Origin: Mytilinidion resinicola
Taxonomy: Eukaryota; Ascomycota; Dothideomycetes; Mytilinidiales; Mytilinidiaceae
Direction of reading: 5' to 3'
Length of the DNA: 64,000 bases
NCBI RefSeq assembly: GCF_010093595.1
Contig: NW_022985463.1
Location: 5,323 to 69,322 of the forward strand
Shown piece after piece: positions 23,568 through 34,822 of this stretch. Every line of letters begins with the position of its first letter. Position 1 is the first letter of the stretch. The translations under genes and the position numbers were made by a program. The notes under the pieces are model-generated. The model ran no database searches, was not told where the DNA came from, and was given only the letters and a program-made list of their open reading frames with translations.

Positions 23568-25043
23568 CTACCCCATCCTAAACCCCCCAGCCCCCCTCAC
23601 CCGCTGCACAACCATCTCAACCCCATCCCCCCGAAACGCCTCCCCCAAATCCCGCCTCAGCTCCGCATCGCCCGCCACCAACTCCCCAAACGCCCCCTCC
23701 CGACTCAACCGCACAAACCCCTCTCTCAATACCTCAACACACACCTTCCTCATCTGATCCCCCCTCGCCTCCTCCTTCCCACCACCAACCCCTCTTCTCC
23801 GCGTCTGCTGGTACACCACCCCCACCGCCCTCACCACCCCGCCCACGCCCACCTCCTCCGCCCCCCGGATCCGCGCGGCCCGTGCACGCGCCAGGATCTG
23901 CGCGCACGCGGCGCGGAAGTTCGTTAGGGTCGCCGCGATGAGGGTCGGGACGCCGAAGCGGAGCGCGTGCAGGTAGACGTGCGCGTGCCATTCGGGCGGG
24001 GCCATGGCGGGGCGGGAGGGGGAGGTGTGGGCGAGGAGGGCGCGGTAGGTGGGGGTGTAGGAGCGGGTGTAGAGGTGGGAGAGGAGGGCGCGGAGGGCCC
24101 AGGTCCAGCAGAGGGGCGGGAGGGGGAGGGTGGGTAGCTAGGTTGGGGGGGGATGTTAGTATGGAGGAGGTAGTGAGGAGGGATTTGGAGGGGGAAGGGG
24201 ACCTACAGATGGGTTGGTTTCAAGAGCTTCCGCGAACCACTGCGATTGCGAGCAGAGGATTATTTTGTGGGCGCGTGTGGAGTGGGAGCCGTAGATTAGG
24301 GTTATGTCGGCGAAGGTCTCGTCTACGAGAAAGCTGGGGTTGGGGGTTAGTGGTGTGAAGAGGAGGGCATGGGATTGAACAGTTACGTACCGATGGAGCC
24401 CGTTGTCGGGGACTTCAGGAGAGGTGTTTCCTGGTACTGGGGTTGGGAGAGCTCTAGGAGCTGCGGTCAGGACGGCGCTAGGGGGTGTTGGAGCCGGTGG
24501 AGGGACGTTCTCCACGTTCTCTACCGTTTTCGGATCTCTAAGAAAGCCTCTTAGAGCTGCAGCTGAGTTCGCTCCAGGGGGTTTCGGAGCTGGTGGACAT
24601 CTATCCCGGGGGAGACGGTAAGGACCTGCTCTAGGAGCTGGTGGACATCCATCCCAGGGGATATATCTAGGAACTGCTCTAGGAGCTGGGTGTGGGATCG
24701 CTGTAGGAGCTGCGTTCGGGTTCACGAACGAGACCGGGTTCGGGACCGCGCTGGGGGATGTCGGAGCTGGTGGTCGAATGTCGTCTACGTTCTCTGCTAT
24801 TCGGAGAGATCTGATATCTAATCCGGTAGCTGGATCTACGGCTGTTCGAGGCGGGGTCGGGGCGGGGACGTTCTCCATGTTGTCTACCATATACAGAGAG
24901 AACTCAGGAGCCGGACCCTCGGGGGTGTAGCTGCGAGAAGTCTTCAGTTGCGGTCGTAACATGGTGGTAGGTGTATTGCTAGATGTGTTAGTGGGTTTTT
25001 TAATGGGAAGTTTGTTTGAAGGTGTGGAAAAGCAGGTTACCAT
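23568..25043 (-). CDS. BTB/POZ-domain protein with repetitive Pro-rich N-terminus
   Basis: Minus-strand model 25043..24391, 24333..24207, 24137..23568, 449 residues. The first intron (24390-24334, GTACGT donor, CTAAC branch) is a multiple of three and could be retained; the second (24206-24138) changes frame and is required. Residues 1-217 are Pro/Ala-rich with internal repeats (ENVPAPTPP, DIRPPAPTSPSAV, ENVPPPAPTPPSAV; CPPAPR and CPPAPK). The BTB fold follows: FADITLIYG, HKIILCSQSQWFAEAL, then after the second intron LRALLSHLYTRSY and a helical C-terminal part. BTB proteins of this fungal type mediate protein-protein contacts; the partner is unknown. Confidence 0.78.
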
Positions 25044-25742
25044 TTTGGCAATGGATTTTACACTAGATATTGGGGTGGGAGTCCATATTCACTTTTACGT
25101 AGGATGGCGGACTGGCGGGTGTATATAGAAGATTCTAGGCTACTGAAGTGCCCCTTAGCTCTCTTTAGCTTACAGGCTGATATCAGAAGGGAGGGTAGTT
25201 AGCGAGGTCGATACCGAAATACTCGACTGAAGTTGGATCGCAACAGACATTCCATCTCGTCTCGGGTTTTGCAGTTCGGAGCACGATTAACATGAAGGCA
25301 TATTCTTTTCTAGAGGTGAATTGATTGAGGAGCTCTAAGGCGCAGAATTGCCGATAGGTGTGTGTGTGAATATTCAGATCCATTTTCTGTTCCGTTGTTG
25401 GTCGAAAGAAGACGAGGGGGTTTGTGTTTGCGATATGATGACCTTCACGCCTTGACTCGTGTTGAGCGTGCAATACGCACGCCAGATATTTTAGATGTAT
25501 GATGAATGAGTAACACTCTCAGACTGCAATGGCTCCAATTTTTCTATCTGCACTTGGCGTGTTTTAGGCTAGATGATGAGGAGCATAAGAGTTTTTCGCC
25601 ATCGTGGATCTTTAAAATGAGAAGATGGAGCAGCAGGTGAGAAACAAACTTCACCTACATTATGAGACTTCAACATGTCCAAATAATGAATCTGCCTTTT
25701 TGGTACGCTATTGTACTCATCTCTCTCTTATCATTTCAACCT
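25044..25742. other. Intergenic between two BTB loci
   Basis: A minus-strand open frame with ATG near 25383 encodes about 66 residues without motifs (25183-25383). It is not called as a gene. Confidence 0.45.
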
Positions 25743-26070
25743 CTACGCTAGCTCCTTGATGAGGTCAACTCTAAACGCGGGAATCTCATCCATCAACTCA
25801 AATAAAGGCAATTGTGTGGTGGCCGCGAGAGGCTTCACCATGATATTTTCAGAACAGATCTTTGCGAAGACCTAAGTGACTACACACGATGATTCGGTGG
25901 ACTTCATACTCGTCGTCGCGACAACGAATAATGAGGTCTGAGAACTGAGAAGATTCAAAATAGCTATGAAACGTAAGAGCTTCATACTCAGTATGATTGA
26001 AAAGGTTTCTGACCGCATAAGTCCCGCAGCCATGAACGTAGTAGCTTCCTCCACCAGAGTACTGAAGCAT
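25743..26070 (-). pseudogene. Broken BTB-domain gene copy
   Basis: From ATG 26070 the frame reads a BTB start (YFESSQFSDLIIRCRDDEYEVHRIIVCSH) and then stops at 25849. Shifted by one base, the adjacent sequence continues with VFAKICSEN and ends with a typical fungal BTB C-terminus (LFELMDEIPAFRVDLIKELA, stop at 25743). The core between these blocks, usually about 130-150 residues, is missing. The frame break near 25870 and the internal deletion indicate a relic. It does not come from a recent copy of the intact neighbour at 23568, since the shared residues are only the family consensus. Confidence 0.6.
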
Positions 26071-26523
26071 TGGCTCCCCTTTGACCTAATCGAACTGATC
26101 GACCCTGAGCCCCGAAGACCGTGGCCTGCGCCAGAATACGTGGCAGCACCCTGAGAAGGTTGGTTGGGACAGTGGCTTCGCTTCTATCTGATCCGGTCCG
26201 ACCACATAATGCTGTTGAATGTATGGGGAGCGTCTTTGCAAGCTGCGCTTAAACATTGACTTCTCTTGCTTCTTAGAGACCTAGACGATGGCCCTGGCAT
26301 TACAGTTGTCGTCAGCGAAGTCCTCATTTGCTATTGGATCCATTGGTTGGCCTTGGTTTGGTTTGAGATGATGAGCGGACGAGAGGAAACGAAGATGGCT
26401 TGGGAATGGAGATATTGTAGCCGACTATACTTCGTAGTAAGGAAAAGCACATTAGATTGAAGTGGGCGGAGGCCCGACGATGGAGAATCAAGTCGCGACG
26501 GAAGAAGCCTGTCGCCAAATATC
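26071..26523. other. Intergenic
   Basis: Nothing recognised; presumed promoter of the gene at 26524. Confidence 0.4.
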
Positions 26524-27597
26524 ATGCAACAGTCCAGCCCCTCGTTGAGCCCCCTAACCATCCCAAGTTCGACAGACGAAGAGGAAGACACCAGCGATAG
26601 TGACATTGAGGTGATGGTTGATTTGCAAGATTCGACCGACTCGAGTCTGTCTACTACAAATGCGACATTCAAGAACAAGCTCCGCGAACTCGCCGATCAT
26701 TTCAGAGACTACGCACTTACATCAATCCAGTGTGTCATCCTGTCGCTTATTATCTGGCTCGGCGACTGTATCCTGATACAAGCTCCTAGGAAGCAGCGTC
26801 ATTATGGATTTGTTCGGGCGTCCCGCCATGCTGTCGCATACATCTGCGCACTTGACGTAGACGCCACGGTATGCATCATCAAGGAATCCCTGACGCCAGG
26901 CATGGTGCGTGTGATCCAATTGATGAGTAGAGGGCATCAAGTGACTGAGGACGATATCCGAAATATCGGCGGTGACCCGGAAGACGAACACCAAGGTATC
27001 TACGGGAGTCTTCTCACGACGCTCGCCTTTGCCGGTCTACATATAGGGAGCGGATCGTCCGCTATAGCTATCCCCAACGCAGCCCAACAGGAAACCGGCC
27101 TCAAACGACGGATCGACGAGCATACCAACCCCGAATTCCGTGAGAGGGCCAAGCTTAGGGACACTATTCATTACACCTTCTGGAGAGAACACAAAGCCGT
27201 ACCCCATTTTGTGGTACTAGCGGTATTCAAACAGATGGTACCTAAAGCACTGGTATTGCTTACCGAGTCTATTATGATGCTACTTCTTAGCACGTTAGAG
27301 AACGAACCCGGCGTCACACTGCCAACTGGGCCTCACTGGCTGTCAGGCTCTCCTCCAGCATGGCGTCGTTTGAACGATACTTGGCCCATGAACGCGATGC
27401 CCGAGCACTTTACCTTACTCGATTCATCACCAGAAGCATCGAATAGGCAAAGAGATGAATCGAAGAAGAGGAACGACACTATGAAGGGTAACTTGCTGAG
27501 GAAGTGTGTACTAAAGTACGAGATAGAAAGGAACTTATGGCCTCACGGTACATCTGCCAAACACACTCCGTCGTGTCACAATCTTAACGGTCATTAA
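26524..27597 (+). CDS. Hypothetical protein, possible GIY-YIG-like fold
   Basis: Single exon, 357 residues from ATG 26524. An acidic Ser/Asp-rich N-terminus (residues 1-45) precedes a folded region. The segment from about residue 156 reads QGIYGSLLTT, then GLHIGSGSS, GLKRRIDEH and later LLTESIMM. This order (GIY, xIG, R-x-x-x-H, E) resembles the GIY-YIG nuclease core, with His in place of the second Tyr. A nuclease role is an inference from motif spacing only; it could be an inactive derivative. The C-terminus is basic and low-complexity. It stands alone between a BTB relic and catalase. Confidence 0.65.
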   Translation: MQQSSPSLSPLTIPSSTDEEEDTSDSDIEVMVDLQDSTDSSLSTTNATFKNKLRELADHFRDYALTSIQCVILSLIIWLGDCILIQAPRKQRHYGFVRASRHAVAYICALDVDATVCIIKESLTPGMVRVIQLMSRGHQVTEDDIRNIGGDPEDEHQGIYGSLLTTLAFAGLHIGSGSSAIAIPNAAQQETGLKRRIDEHTNPEFRERAKLRDTIHYTFWREHKAVPHFVVLAVFKQMVPKALVLLTESIMMLLLSTLENEPGVTLPTGPHWLSGSPPAWRRLNDTWPMNAMPEHFTLLDSSPEASNRQRDESKKRNDTMKGNLLRKCVLKYEIERNLWPHGTSAKHTPSCHNLNGH

Positions 27598-28388
27598 GAC
27601 TCGGCTCTAGCTGAAGGCTGGAGACATTGTTAAAGTTGTTTGGTTATTTGACGATCAAATCCCTTACTATCGATACGTTACGTCTGGCACCAAGTCGACG
27701 GACGCAGCGCGTACATTTGGTATGGAGATAGTAACCAAGGGGGACTCTCGTCATACTCGCTTGACAGAAAGAATATACCAATTGACGCCCACGTGGAAGT
27801 AGCCATCCAGATGGTGAAAGATGCAGCCCGCTTCCAAAGCTACTGATTAGAAGGTCCACCGGCGTGGTCCGCATGATATATCCATAGGTAATCAAGCAAT
27901 AGGCTCTGTGCCGACGTCGATGACGAAGCATGGCAATCGGCATGAATCAGAGACTCTCGGGATAGGTAAAATATTATCAACATCATCGTACTTCGGTAGT
28001 GTGATAGGATAGCGCCGATAGCCATCTGCCGGTGGCTCTGCGGGAGTTCTCTGACATCGGCAGGTTCCACGGTGTCACAGGTGCTGGCGATGGTGGCGGC
28101 TCCAAGAAGCAAGGCAGTGGGGATGGGATTCTAATGTGTAGATTGTAATTGGCTGGGCTGCACGCGTCGAGAATATGGGGATTGGAAATAGAGCTGTGCG
28201 CACGGGCCGTAGTTCTACCCTTGTTTGAAAGTCTAGTTCATCAACGTCATGGACTACGAACGGCCGGCATGAAACGTGGGGTATATAAATTCGAATGCAC
28301 TTCTGTGGCAACCATGCCTTAGATACCGCAATTGCCTCACATCAATTGTCTTATACACACCAAAAACCCTTCTTAACTGTTCATAACC
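27598..28388. promoter_or_regulatory. Catalase upstream region with TATA box
   Basis: A TATATAAA element lies at 28282-28289, about 100 bp before the catalase ATG, in a plausible TATA position. No other regulatory site was identified. Confidence 0.5.
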
Positions 28389-30126
28389 ATGTCTCGACAC
28401 GTCGCATCCGGCAAGAACGGGGACATGTCCCGCAACTATATCGAAGACCGCGCTGCCAAGAGCCAGGACACTCTATACACCACGAGCAACGGCGCCCCAT
28501 ACCCTCACCCATACGAGACCCAGCGTGCTGGCACGAACGGGCCTCTCCTTCTCCAAGACTTCCACCTGGTCGACCTTCTCTCCCACTTCGATCGCGAGAG
28601 GATTCCAGAGCGTGTCGTTCACGCAAAGGGCAGCGGTGCTCATGGCTTCTACAAGACCACAAACCCTCTGGATGACCTGTCTTGTGCAGACATCTTCAAA
28701 GCTGGCAAGGAGTGCCCCATCACCGTCCGCTTCTCTACCGTGGGAGGCGAGTCTGGTTCTCATGATTGTGCTCGCGACCCTCGAGGGTTCTCTGTCAAGT
28801 TCCGGACTGACGAAGGCAACTGGGACGTGGTGGCAAACAACACTCCTGTCTTCTTCCTAAGAGACCCTGCCAAGTTCCCACACTTCATCCACACCCAGAA
28901 GCGTGACCCTGCCACCCACCTTACCCACGCAGACGACTCGACCGCCTTCTGGGACTACCTATCTCAGAACCCCGAGTCAATCCATCAAGTCATGATTCTC
29001 ATGGGCGACCGTGGCATCCCCGATGGGTACCGCTTCATGCACGGATACTATGGACACACAATGAAGTTGGTGAACAAGTCCGGCGAGTGGGTGTACTGCC
29101 AGATGCACTTTAAGTCGAAGCAAGGGACCAAGTTCATCACTCAGGCGGACGCCACTACAAAATCGCCGGATCATAGTCAAAAGGACCTGTTCTTTGCCAT
29201 CGAGCGGGGCGAATTCCCTTCTTGGGATGTCGAGGTGCAAACCATGACGCCGAAGGAGGCCGAGGAGCTCTGGGAGAAGCAGAGGATCAACGTTTTCGAT
29301 CTGACCCATGTCTGGCCGCAGAAGCAGTTCCCTCGTCGCAAGGTCGGAGAGTTCACGCTTAACGAGAACGCGAAGAACTACTTTGCCGAGATCGAGCAGG
29401 TTACGTTCAACCCGTCGCACTTGGTGCCGGGTATTGAGCCATCGGCGGATCCGGTGCTGCAGTCGCGGTTGTTCAGCTACCCAGACACTCACCGCCACCG
29501 TGTTGGTCCCAACTACCAGCAGCTGCCCGTCAACGCCCCTCGCGTACCCTATCGTATGGCCAACTTCCAGCGCGACGGCGCCATGTCCTTCTACAACCAG
29601 GGTTCTCGACCAAACTACTTATCTTCGATCGAGCCCATCTCTTTCCGCAACCGGACAGTCGATCTTAACAAGACTCACGGCAACTTCACCGGCGACGCTG
29701 TCACTTTCCTCTCCGAAATCCGACCCGAGGACTTCAACGGCCCGCGGGCGTTGTGGGAGAAGGTCTTCGATGACGGCGCGAAGGAGCGCTTCGTCGGCAA
29801 CGTGTCGGGCCATATGGCGAACTGCTCGGATAAAGAGATCATCAAGCGCCAGATCGGTATCTTCCGCGAGGTGTCAGGTAGGCGGCGCAACTTTTTCTCT
29901 ACTATAAGTCTGCTAATAGATTTTAGACGACCTCGCGACTCGCTTGGAGAAGGCGACGGGTGTCAAGGGATATCCGGGCATTGGGGACCTGAAGTTCAAT
30001 GGCACGCACAATGGTATGGCCAGTGATAGCAGCTTGTGGGCTGCGAATGGTGTCGAGGATGTTGCGTTCAACGACAACCCCAACGGCGCGCCTGTCAGCG
30101 GGACCCATAGGGGCATCACTGCCTAA
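28389..30126 (+). CDS. Monofunctional heme catalase (small-subunit type)
   Basis: Model join(28389..29877, 29927..30126), 562 residues. It decomposes hydrogen peroxide to water and oxygen. The distal His lies in VVHAKGSGAHG, the catalytic Asn in ANNTPVFFLRD, and the proximal heme Tyr in RLFSYPDTHRHRVGPNY. The 49-nt intron interrupts the C-terminal helical region (IFREVS / DDLATRLEKATG). The length is that of clade-3 small-subunit catalases. No signal peptide is visible, and the C-terminus (HRGITA) is not a canonical SKL-type peroxisomal signal, so a cytosolic location is the simpler reading. Confidence 0.95.
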
Positions 30127-31266
30127 GTATGCCAGCGGCTTTGAGATGGAGAAAATAGAGAATGAAACGCATTGACTGTTATACTCTACATATAGATGCA
30201 AGGAAATGGGAATACCAGAATGATTGAACTTGGGTTCAAAGAATGTAACAAGAAACAGTTGCAGAACTAAGATATATCCATGTGAACGCTGGTGCAGTTC
30301 GAGTGGTAGCTAGCCCTACTGGTTCTACTGCTGGCGGACCGACTGTGGACAGTGCTAAGCCACCATCTGGAGTTCTTTGGTGCATGACCAGAAGTTTAGA
30401 TAGAAAGCAGCGCCTTGAAGCATTCAAAACAGACTCTTGGGTGCTGGCCATCGTGAAGGATGCACCAGCGATGTCCGAGTCTAAGCACTCATGCTGTTGT
30501 CTGGGGTGCTGGGCTGCTTGGTCTACTCTGCTGAGCCGCGCTCCGCGGGGCCAGACAAGTGTGAACAGCGGTGACTGGCCTGCAGCCTCACAGTGCAGCG
30601 TCGGCAAAGGAGGGTTCAATCGGGATGAGAAAGCCGAACGCTAATCTCTTTTGAACGCTCGTCACGTGCTGGTTTCCAATGGCCTTCTTTGCGCGTTCTT
30701 GCAGCCATCGTCATCCTAGCGACGTCTTCAGGCCTTCGCACCCCTATCTTTGCACGCCACAGCACCCACCACGAGCGATGAATATCCGCTCATCCCCCCG
30801 TCTCTTCTCTCAAGGACATGGCGCCGCCTTTCCCGCCAATATCGCTGCCCTCGAGCCGCATCGCCATGGATTTGGACGAGTTTAGGGCTAGAGCTGGTCT
30901 GTGCGTCGACGATGCAGTCCGCCGTAGTCCCAGTGGCTCCGGCGGGCGGTACCGGCTTTTGTGTCGCGCGTCTTTCGTTTCTCTCCGCACTGGGACTCGA
31001 CTGGCTTCCTCTTCACCACCATTGACCGCCCGTAGACGGCACCCTCACCGCAGCCCAGTCCGTACCATGCTTCTAGCCGTCCACTTCGCCTACGTCCGTC
31101 GCCCAATCTCTGCAGCCTGCGCCCTTTGAAGCTTGTCGAAGCTTGTGACCCGCCCGCTCCGTGCTGGTGAGCCCACAATCCATTCCCTCCAGCCCGCGCC
31201 CTTGAAGCTGTGCAGGCGACTGACATCAGCTTGAAACCACCAGCCTAGCACTATCACTTCCTCAAC
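30127..31266. other. Intergenic, upstream of PHD gene
   Basis: No gene is visible. Open frames on both strands are short and compositionally random. Confidence 0.5.
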
Positions 31267-33383
31267 ATGTCTCCCCGGCGTTCGTCGCGCGCGAGAACCA
31301 CTCAGCCACGCCAGAGCGACCCGCCCGCCAACAGCACCTCCACCTCCTCTGTATCATCCGGCCGCACCGATCGGGCCACCAGGTCCAACATCAAGCAATC
31401 CTCGCCCCAGAAGTCCTCCACGCCCCATTCCCTTTCGTCTGAAGAGGTCGAAGAGCCCGTCGCCGATCCGCCTGTCGAGCCGCCACAGACCCGCCGACGG
31501 GCCCGCGAACAGGACAATGACGAAGACGACTCCGCCAAACTCGACGACGAGCTCGACGACGATATCGCCGAGGAGGAGGAGATAACCAGATGTGTGTGCG
31601 GGCAGCAGGAATACCCAGGTCCCCCTTCCGACGCCGGTAAGTCCAGAGACGGCCACTCTTCCGGGTTGGCTGACTCTGAGACTCTGGCAGAAGACGCGGG
31701 CGGCTTGTTCATTCAATGCGACGTCTGCAAGGTCTGGCAACATGGCGGCTGTGTGGGCATCATGGATGAAGCCGCCAGCCCAGAGGAGTATTTTTGCGAA
31801 GAGTGCCGCAAGGATCTACACAAGCTCATGACGAGTTCAAAAGGGTACGTGCAGTCATTACCGTGTCTCTCGAATTTTCAGACCCTCGAATGTCATCATG
31901 GAACGTGAAGGCAGCTCTGCGCGCAGCTAGATTCACGCGACACGTCCCTCAGTTGCCACGTCGAAGCTAGCGCATGCTTCTCCACTCTATATGAACACTT
32001 TCACCAGCATTACGCAAATCCAGAACTGTCGCTAATGGGCTGGGCTTATAGGCAACGATATTCCCGCTATCTACCCGTCTCCGGCTACAATCCCTCCAAG
32101 GGCTCCAGGAAATCGTCCGTTTCGAAAGACCGGGAACCCAAAGGATCCAGAGACAAGGAAAAGTCTTCCAGAGCAAGCGCCGAGTCATTCACGAAGCGAC
32201 GATCTACAATGAACAGCCGAGCAGCCTGGGACGAGGATGAAGTCTTGCGCAAGGTGCTGGAAGCAAGCAAAGGTGAGGGTTCTATTGAGGGCGGGAACAG
32301 AAAGAAGAGGAGTCGCGACGATAGCGAAGAGTGAGTATCCGAAATCGCCTTCCGAACGTTTCGAGCTGTGACCGCTGCTGATCACCCGTCGCAGCATCAA
32401 GCAAGAACCGAAACGTCAGCGCACTGGATCGCGCTCGCCAACCACCTCCCCCACCTTAGAATCCGACGACGAGGGCCCCGCATCGAAAAATACAGCCAAT
32501 GGCAGACAAAAGCCGCGCGGAGCAGCAGCGCGAAGCCAGCGCGAAAAGGAACTTCGAGAGAAGGAAAAAGAACGCGAACGCGCTGAAGCAGCCGGCAGAC
32601 GCAAGGGTCGCATAGAGAGAAGAAGAGCAGATGGTACGCCTACCCTGTTTGCTAACCTTTATCCTCAACCCTTTCTGACGCAATCCTACAGAGCCCGAAA
32701 CCGCAGAACAAACCCCCATAGACGACAGCGCCGTACCCCCCTCAGCGTCCGAATCCGTAGCCCCCGATACCCCCTCCACGGCCCCCCAACCGGCACCTAC
32801 ACACAAGAAGTCCGGTCGACCACCACAGAAACGCGTCTCCCGGCTAGGCCGCAACCAATACACCCGCGACCGTGATAGCAATATCACGGCAGCGAACAAC
32901 GGCGCTTCACCTAGCCGCACAAACAACGACAACTCCCCCCGCTCGCCCCAGACATCAGCCGTAAACGGCCACAGCGGCAACAACGGCCACGACAGCTCCG
33001 ACGGCGCGGTGGGCGGCGGAGGCGGCGGAGGCGTCACAAAACACCCTAAAGCGAAGAACTGGCGGCTGGAGAAGATGAGCTGGAACGACATCCGGCGGCC
33101 CGCCGGCGTGATGCAAAACTACATCTCGCAACGGCAGGTCGAGCTGGCGGGCGTGAATGGGGAGAAGAGCCCCCTACGGCCTGTGGTGCTGGAGGTCAAC
33201 GGCACTGGCGCCGGCGGGGAGAAGGAGCGGGATAAGGAGATGCGGGAGGTGGATGCCAGGGGCGGAGAGGAGGGTGGGGTGGACCGGTTCAAGAGCCTGA
33301 GCACGCTGCAGATGATGGATGATTTGAGCAGGGAGCTCGTGCTTTGGCAAAGGATGGTGCAGGAGAGTCAGGCGGAGAAATGA
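31267..33383 (+). CDS. PHD-finger protein, Cti6-like
   Basis: Model join(31267..31844, 32052..32330, 32395..32633, 32692..33383), 595 residues. A Ser-rich, acidic N-terminus precedes one PHD finger (about 108-185): RCVCG, FIQCDVC, WQHGGC, YFCEECR, giving the Cys4-His-Cys3 set, with the aromatic WQHGGCV segment of methyl-lysine readers. After the first intron comes QRYSRYLP, typical of the fungal Cti6 family, then long Lys/Arg- and Ser-rich regions and a conserved-looking C-terminus (MMDDLSRELVLWQRMV). In yeast, Cti6 is a subunit of the Rpd3L histone deacetylase complex. Assignment is by motif order; a poly-Gly run (about residue 468) is specific to this copy. Confidence 0.85.
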
Positions 33384-33981
33384 TGTGAGGGGAATTGATC
33401 GTAATGGCGGCGTTTTCGGAAAGGGCTTTTGGCCTCCACGTGGATTCTCTACGCGGGACTTTTTGGGATACTGGAACACCTCACGTGGGCGGGTTGAGGG
33501 GATACCCTGGATGAGGCACGCGGCTATTTAGCTACGGGGTGGGCGTGGGCTTCTTGTATAAAAAAGGCTTTCATGGAATGAGATGGTGATTCTGCTTCAC
33601 AACGGGCCTGCTTCGTGCGTTCCTTGACCTAAGCTGATTTCGTGCACGCAGCGTGATAACAAGGTGAAATAAGGGGTCCGAGAAGGGGTGAACTCCTCAT
33701 GTGCAAAGTCCAAGGCACGCAAAGGCGATACGCCTAAGGCTAGCTTGGTCGTAGAACGGTCCAACCATGTTCGACTTCTTCTTTGACGACGAGAAGTTCT
33801 TCTCCATTTCTCGCACCACACCTCTTACCCCAAACCCCTTTTTAAAACCCCCCCCCCCCCCTCCTCCCCCACGCGCTAAAATGCAAGCACAACATAACAC
33901 GAGCGAGCAGGAGAATGAGAATTGAATTGGTCCCCCTTCCGCGACCCCTCCACCCCCCCTACCCCCTCTTACCTCGACTTT
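33384..33981. other. Convergent intergenic with poly-C tract
   Basis: This lies between the 3' ends of the PHD and MOSC genes. It includes a 14-nt C homopolymer at 33848-33861. No gene is seen. Confidence 0.5.
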
Positions 33982-34822
33982 TCAGACCGGTCCCAGCCCT
34001 ACATGCGGCAGAGCCGGCATGGCGACTAGTACGCCATCCCCCGCGCGCACGCAGCCGCCGGCGACGACGACGCCCATGACGCCCGCGCGCCGCACCACGC
34101 GCCCGTCGCGCGCTTGGTAGCACACCTGTCTGCACGCGCCCCAATAACGTATCAGCGAAATACACAACGGGGGGAAAAAAAAGGGGGGGAGGGGGGGGGG
34201 AAGGAATGACTCCCTCTATCCTACGCCCGTGCGACTAGACGGTAAACGCGAACAAGGTGGGTGTGGGTGAGGTGACGTACTGCAACAACCCGGGCTTGAA
34301 GCGCTCGATGCCGGGGCCGGGCTGGCGCAGGCCCGTGAGCTCGACCACGGCGCCGCCGCCGCCGGCGGGGAAGTGCAGGCGCGTGCCGCGCGGGAGGGCG
34401 GCGAGGTCGAGGCCGTGGGTTGTGATGTTCTCGCCGAGCTGGCCTGCACGAGGGGCATTGTAAGCGAAAGGGGGGGGGGGGGGTTAAATTGTCAGGACGA
34501 GGAATCTTTAGAAGAGGGGCGAAGGGGGTTGGACTTGAGAGAGGAGGGAAAGCAGCGGCGTAGGACGGCGTGGCTGACCATACGTGATATCGAACCCCTT
34601 GCCCTTGAGCTCGTAGAGCAGCTCGTACGGTATCAAGTGCACCTGGCGCAGATTCGGCGAGCTCGGGTCATGTGCCGCGAGGGAGGTGTGCTTGACCGTC
34701 GCGCCGGCGTGGGCGTCGTTCTGCACGCCGAGACCGGCGACGAGGGTGATGGCGCCGACGACGGATTTGCTGAAGGTGTGGCTGGGAGCTTGGCTGACGG
34801 CGGTGACGGAGGGGATGGACAT
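33982..34822 (-). CDS. MOSC-domain protein
   Basis: Minus-strand model 34822..34579, 34443..34281, 34129..33982, 184 residues. The MOSC (molybdenum cofactor sulfurase C-terminal) fold is visible as NDAHAGATVKH, RQVHLIPYELL, GQLGENITTHGLDLAALPRGTRLHFP, VELTGLRQPGPGIERFKPGLL and a C-terminal GDGVLV. Stand-alone MOSC proteins of this YiiM-like type bind molybdenum cofactor and may act on N-hydroxylated substrates; the substrate here is unknown. Both introns (135 and 151 nt) are longer than usual for the window and carry homopolymer runs. The start at 34822 opens the family N-terminus. Confidence 0.87.
34469..34484. repeat. G homopolymer inside MOSC intron 1
   Basis: About 14 consecutive G on the plus strand, read as a C-rich tract in the minus-strand intron. 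A second G/A/G run lies in intron 2 at about 34169-34200. Confidence 0.8.

Noticed and set aside
28977..29498. Antisense open frame over catalase
   Set aside because: It is a shadow of the catalase coding sequence; hydrophobic/Arg-rich mixture without motif.
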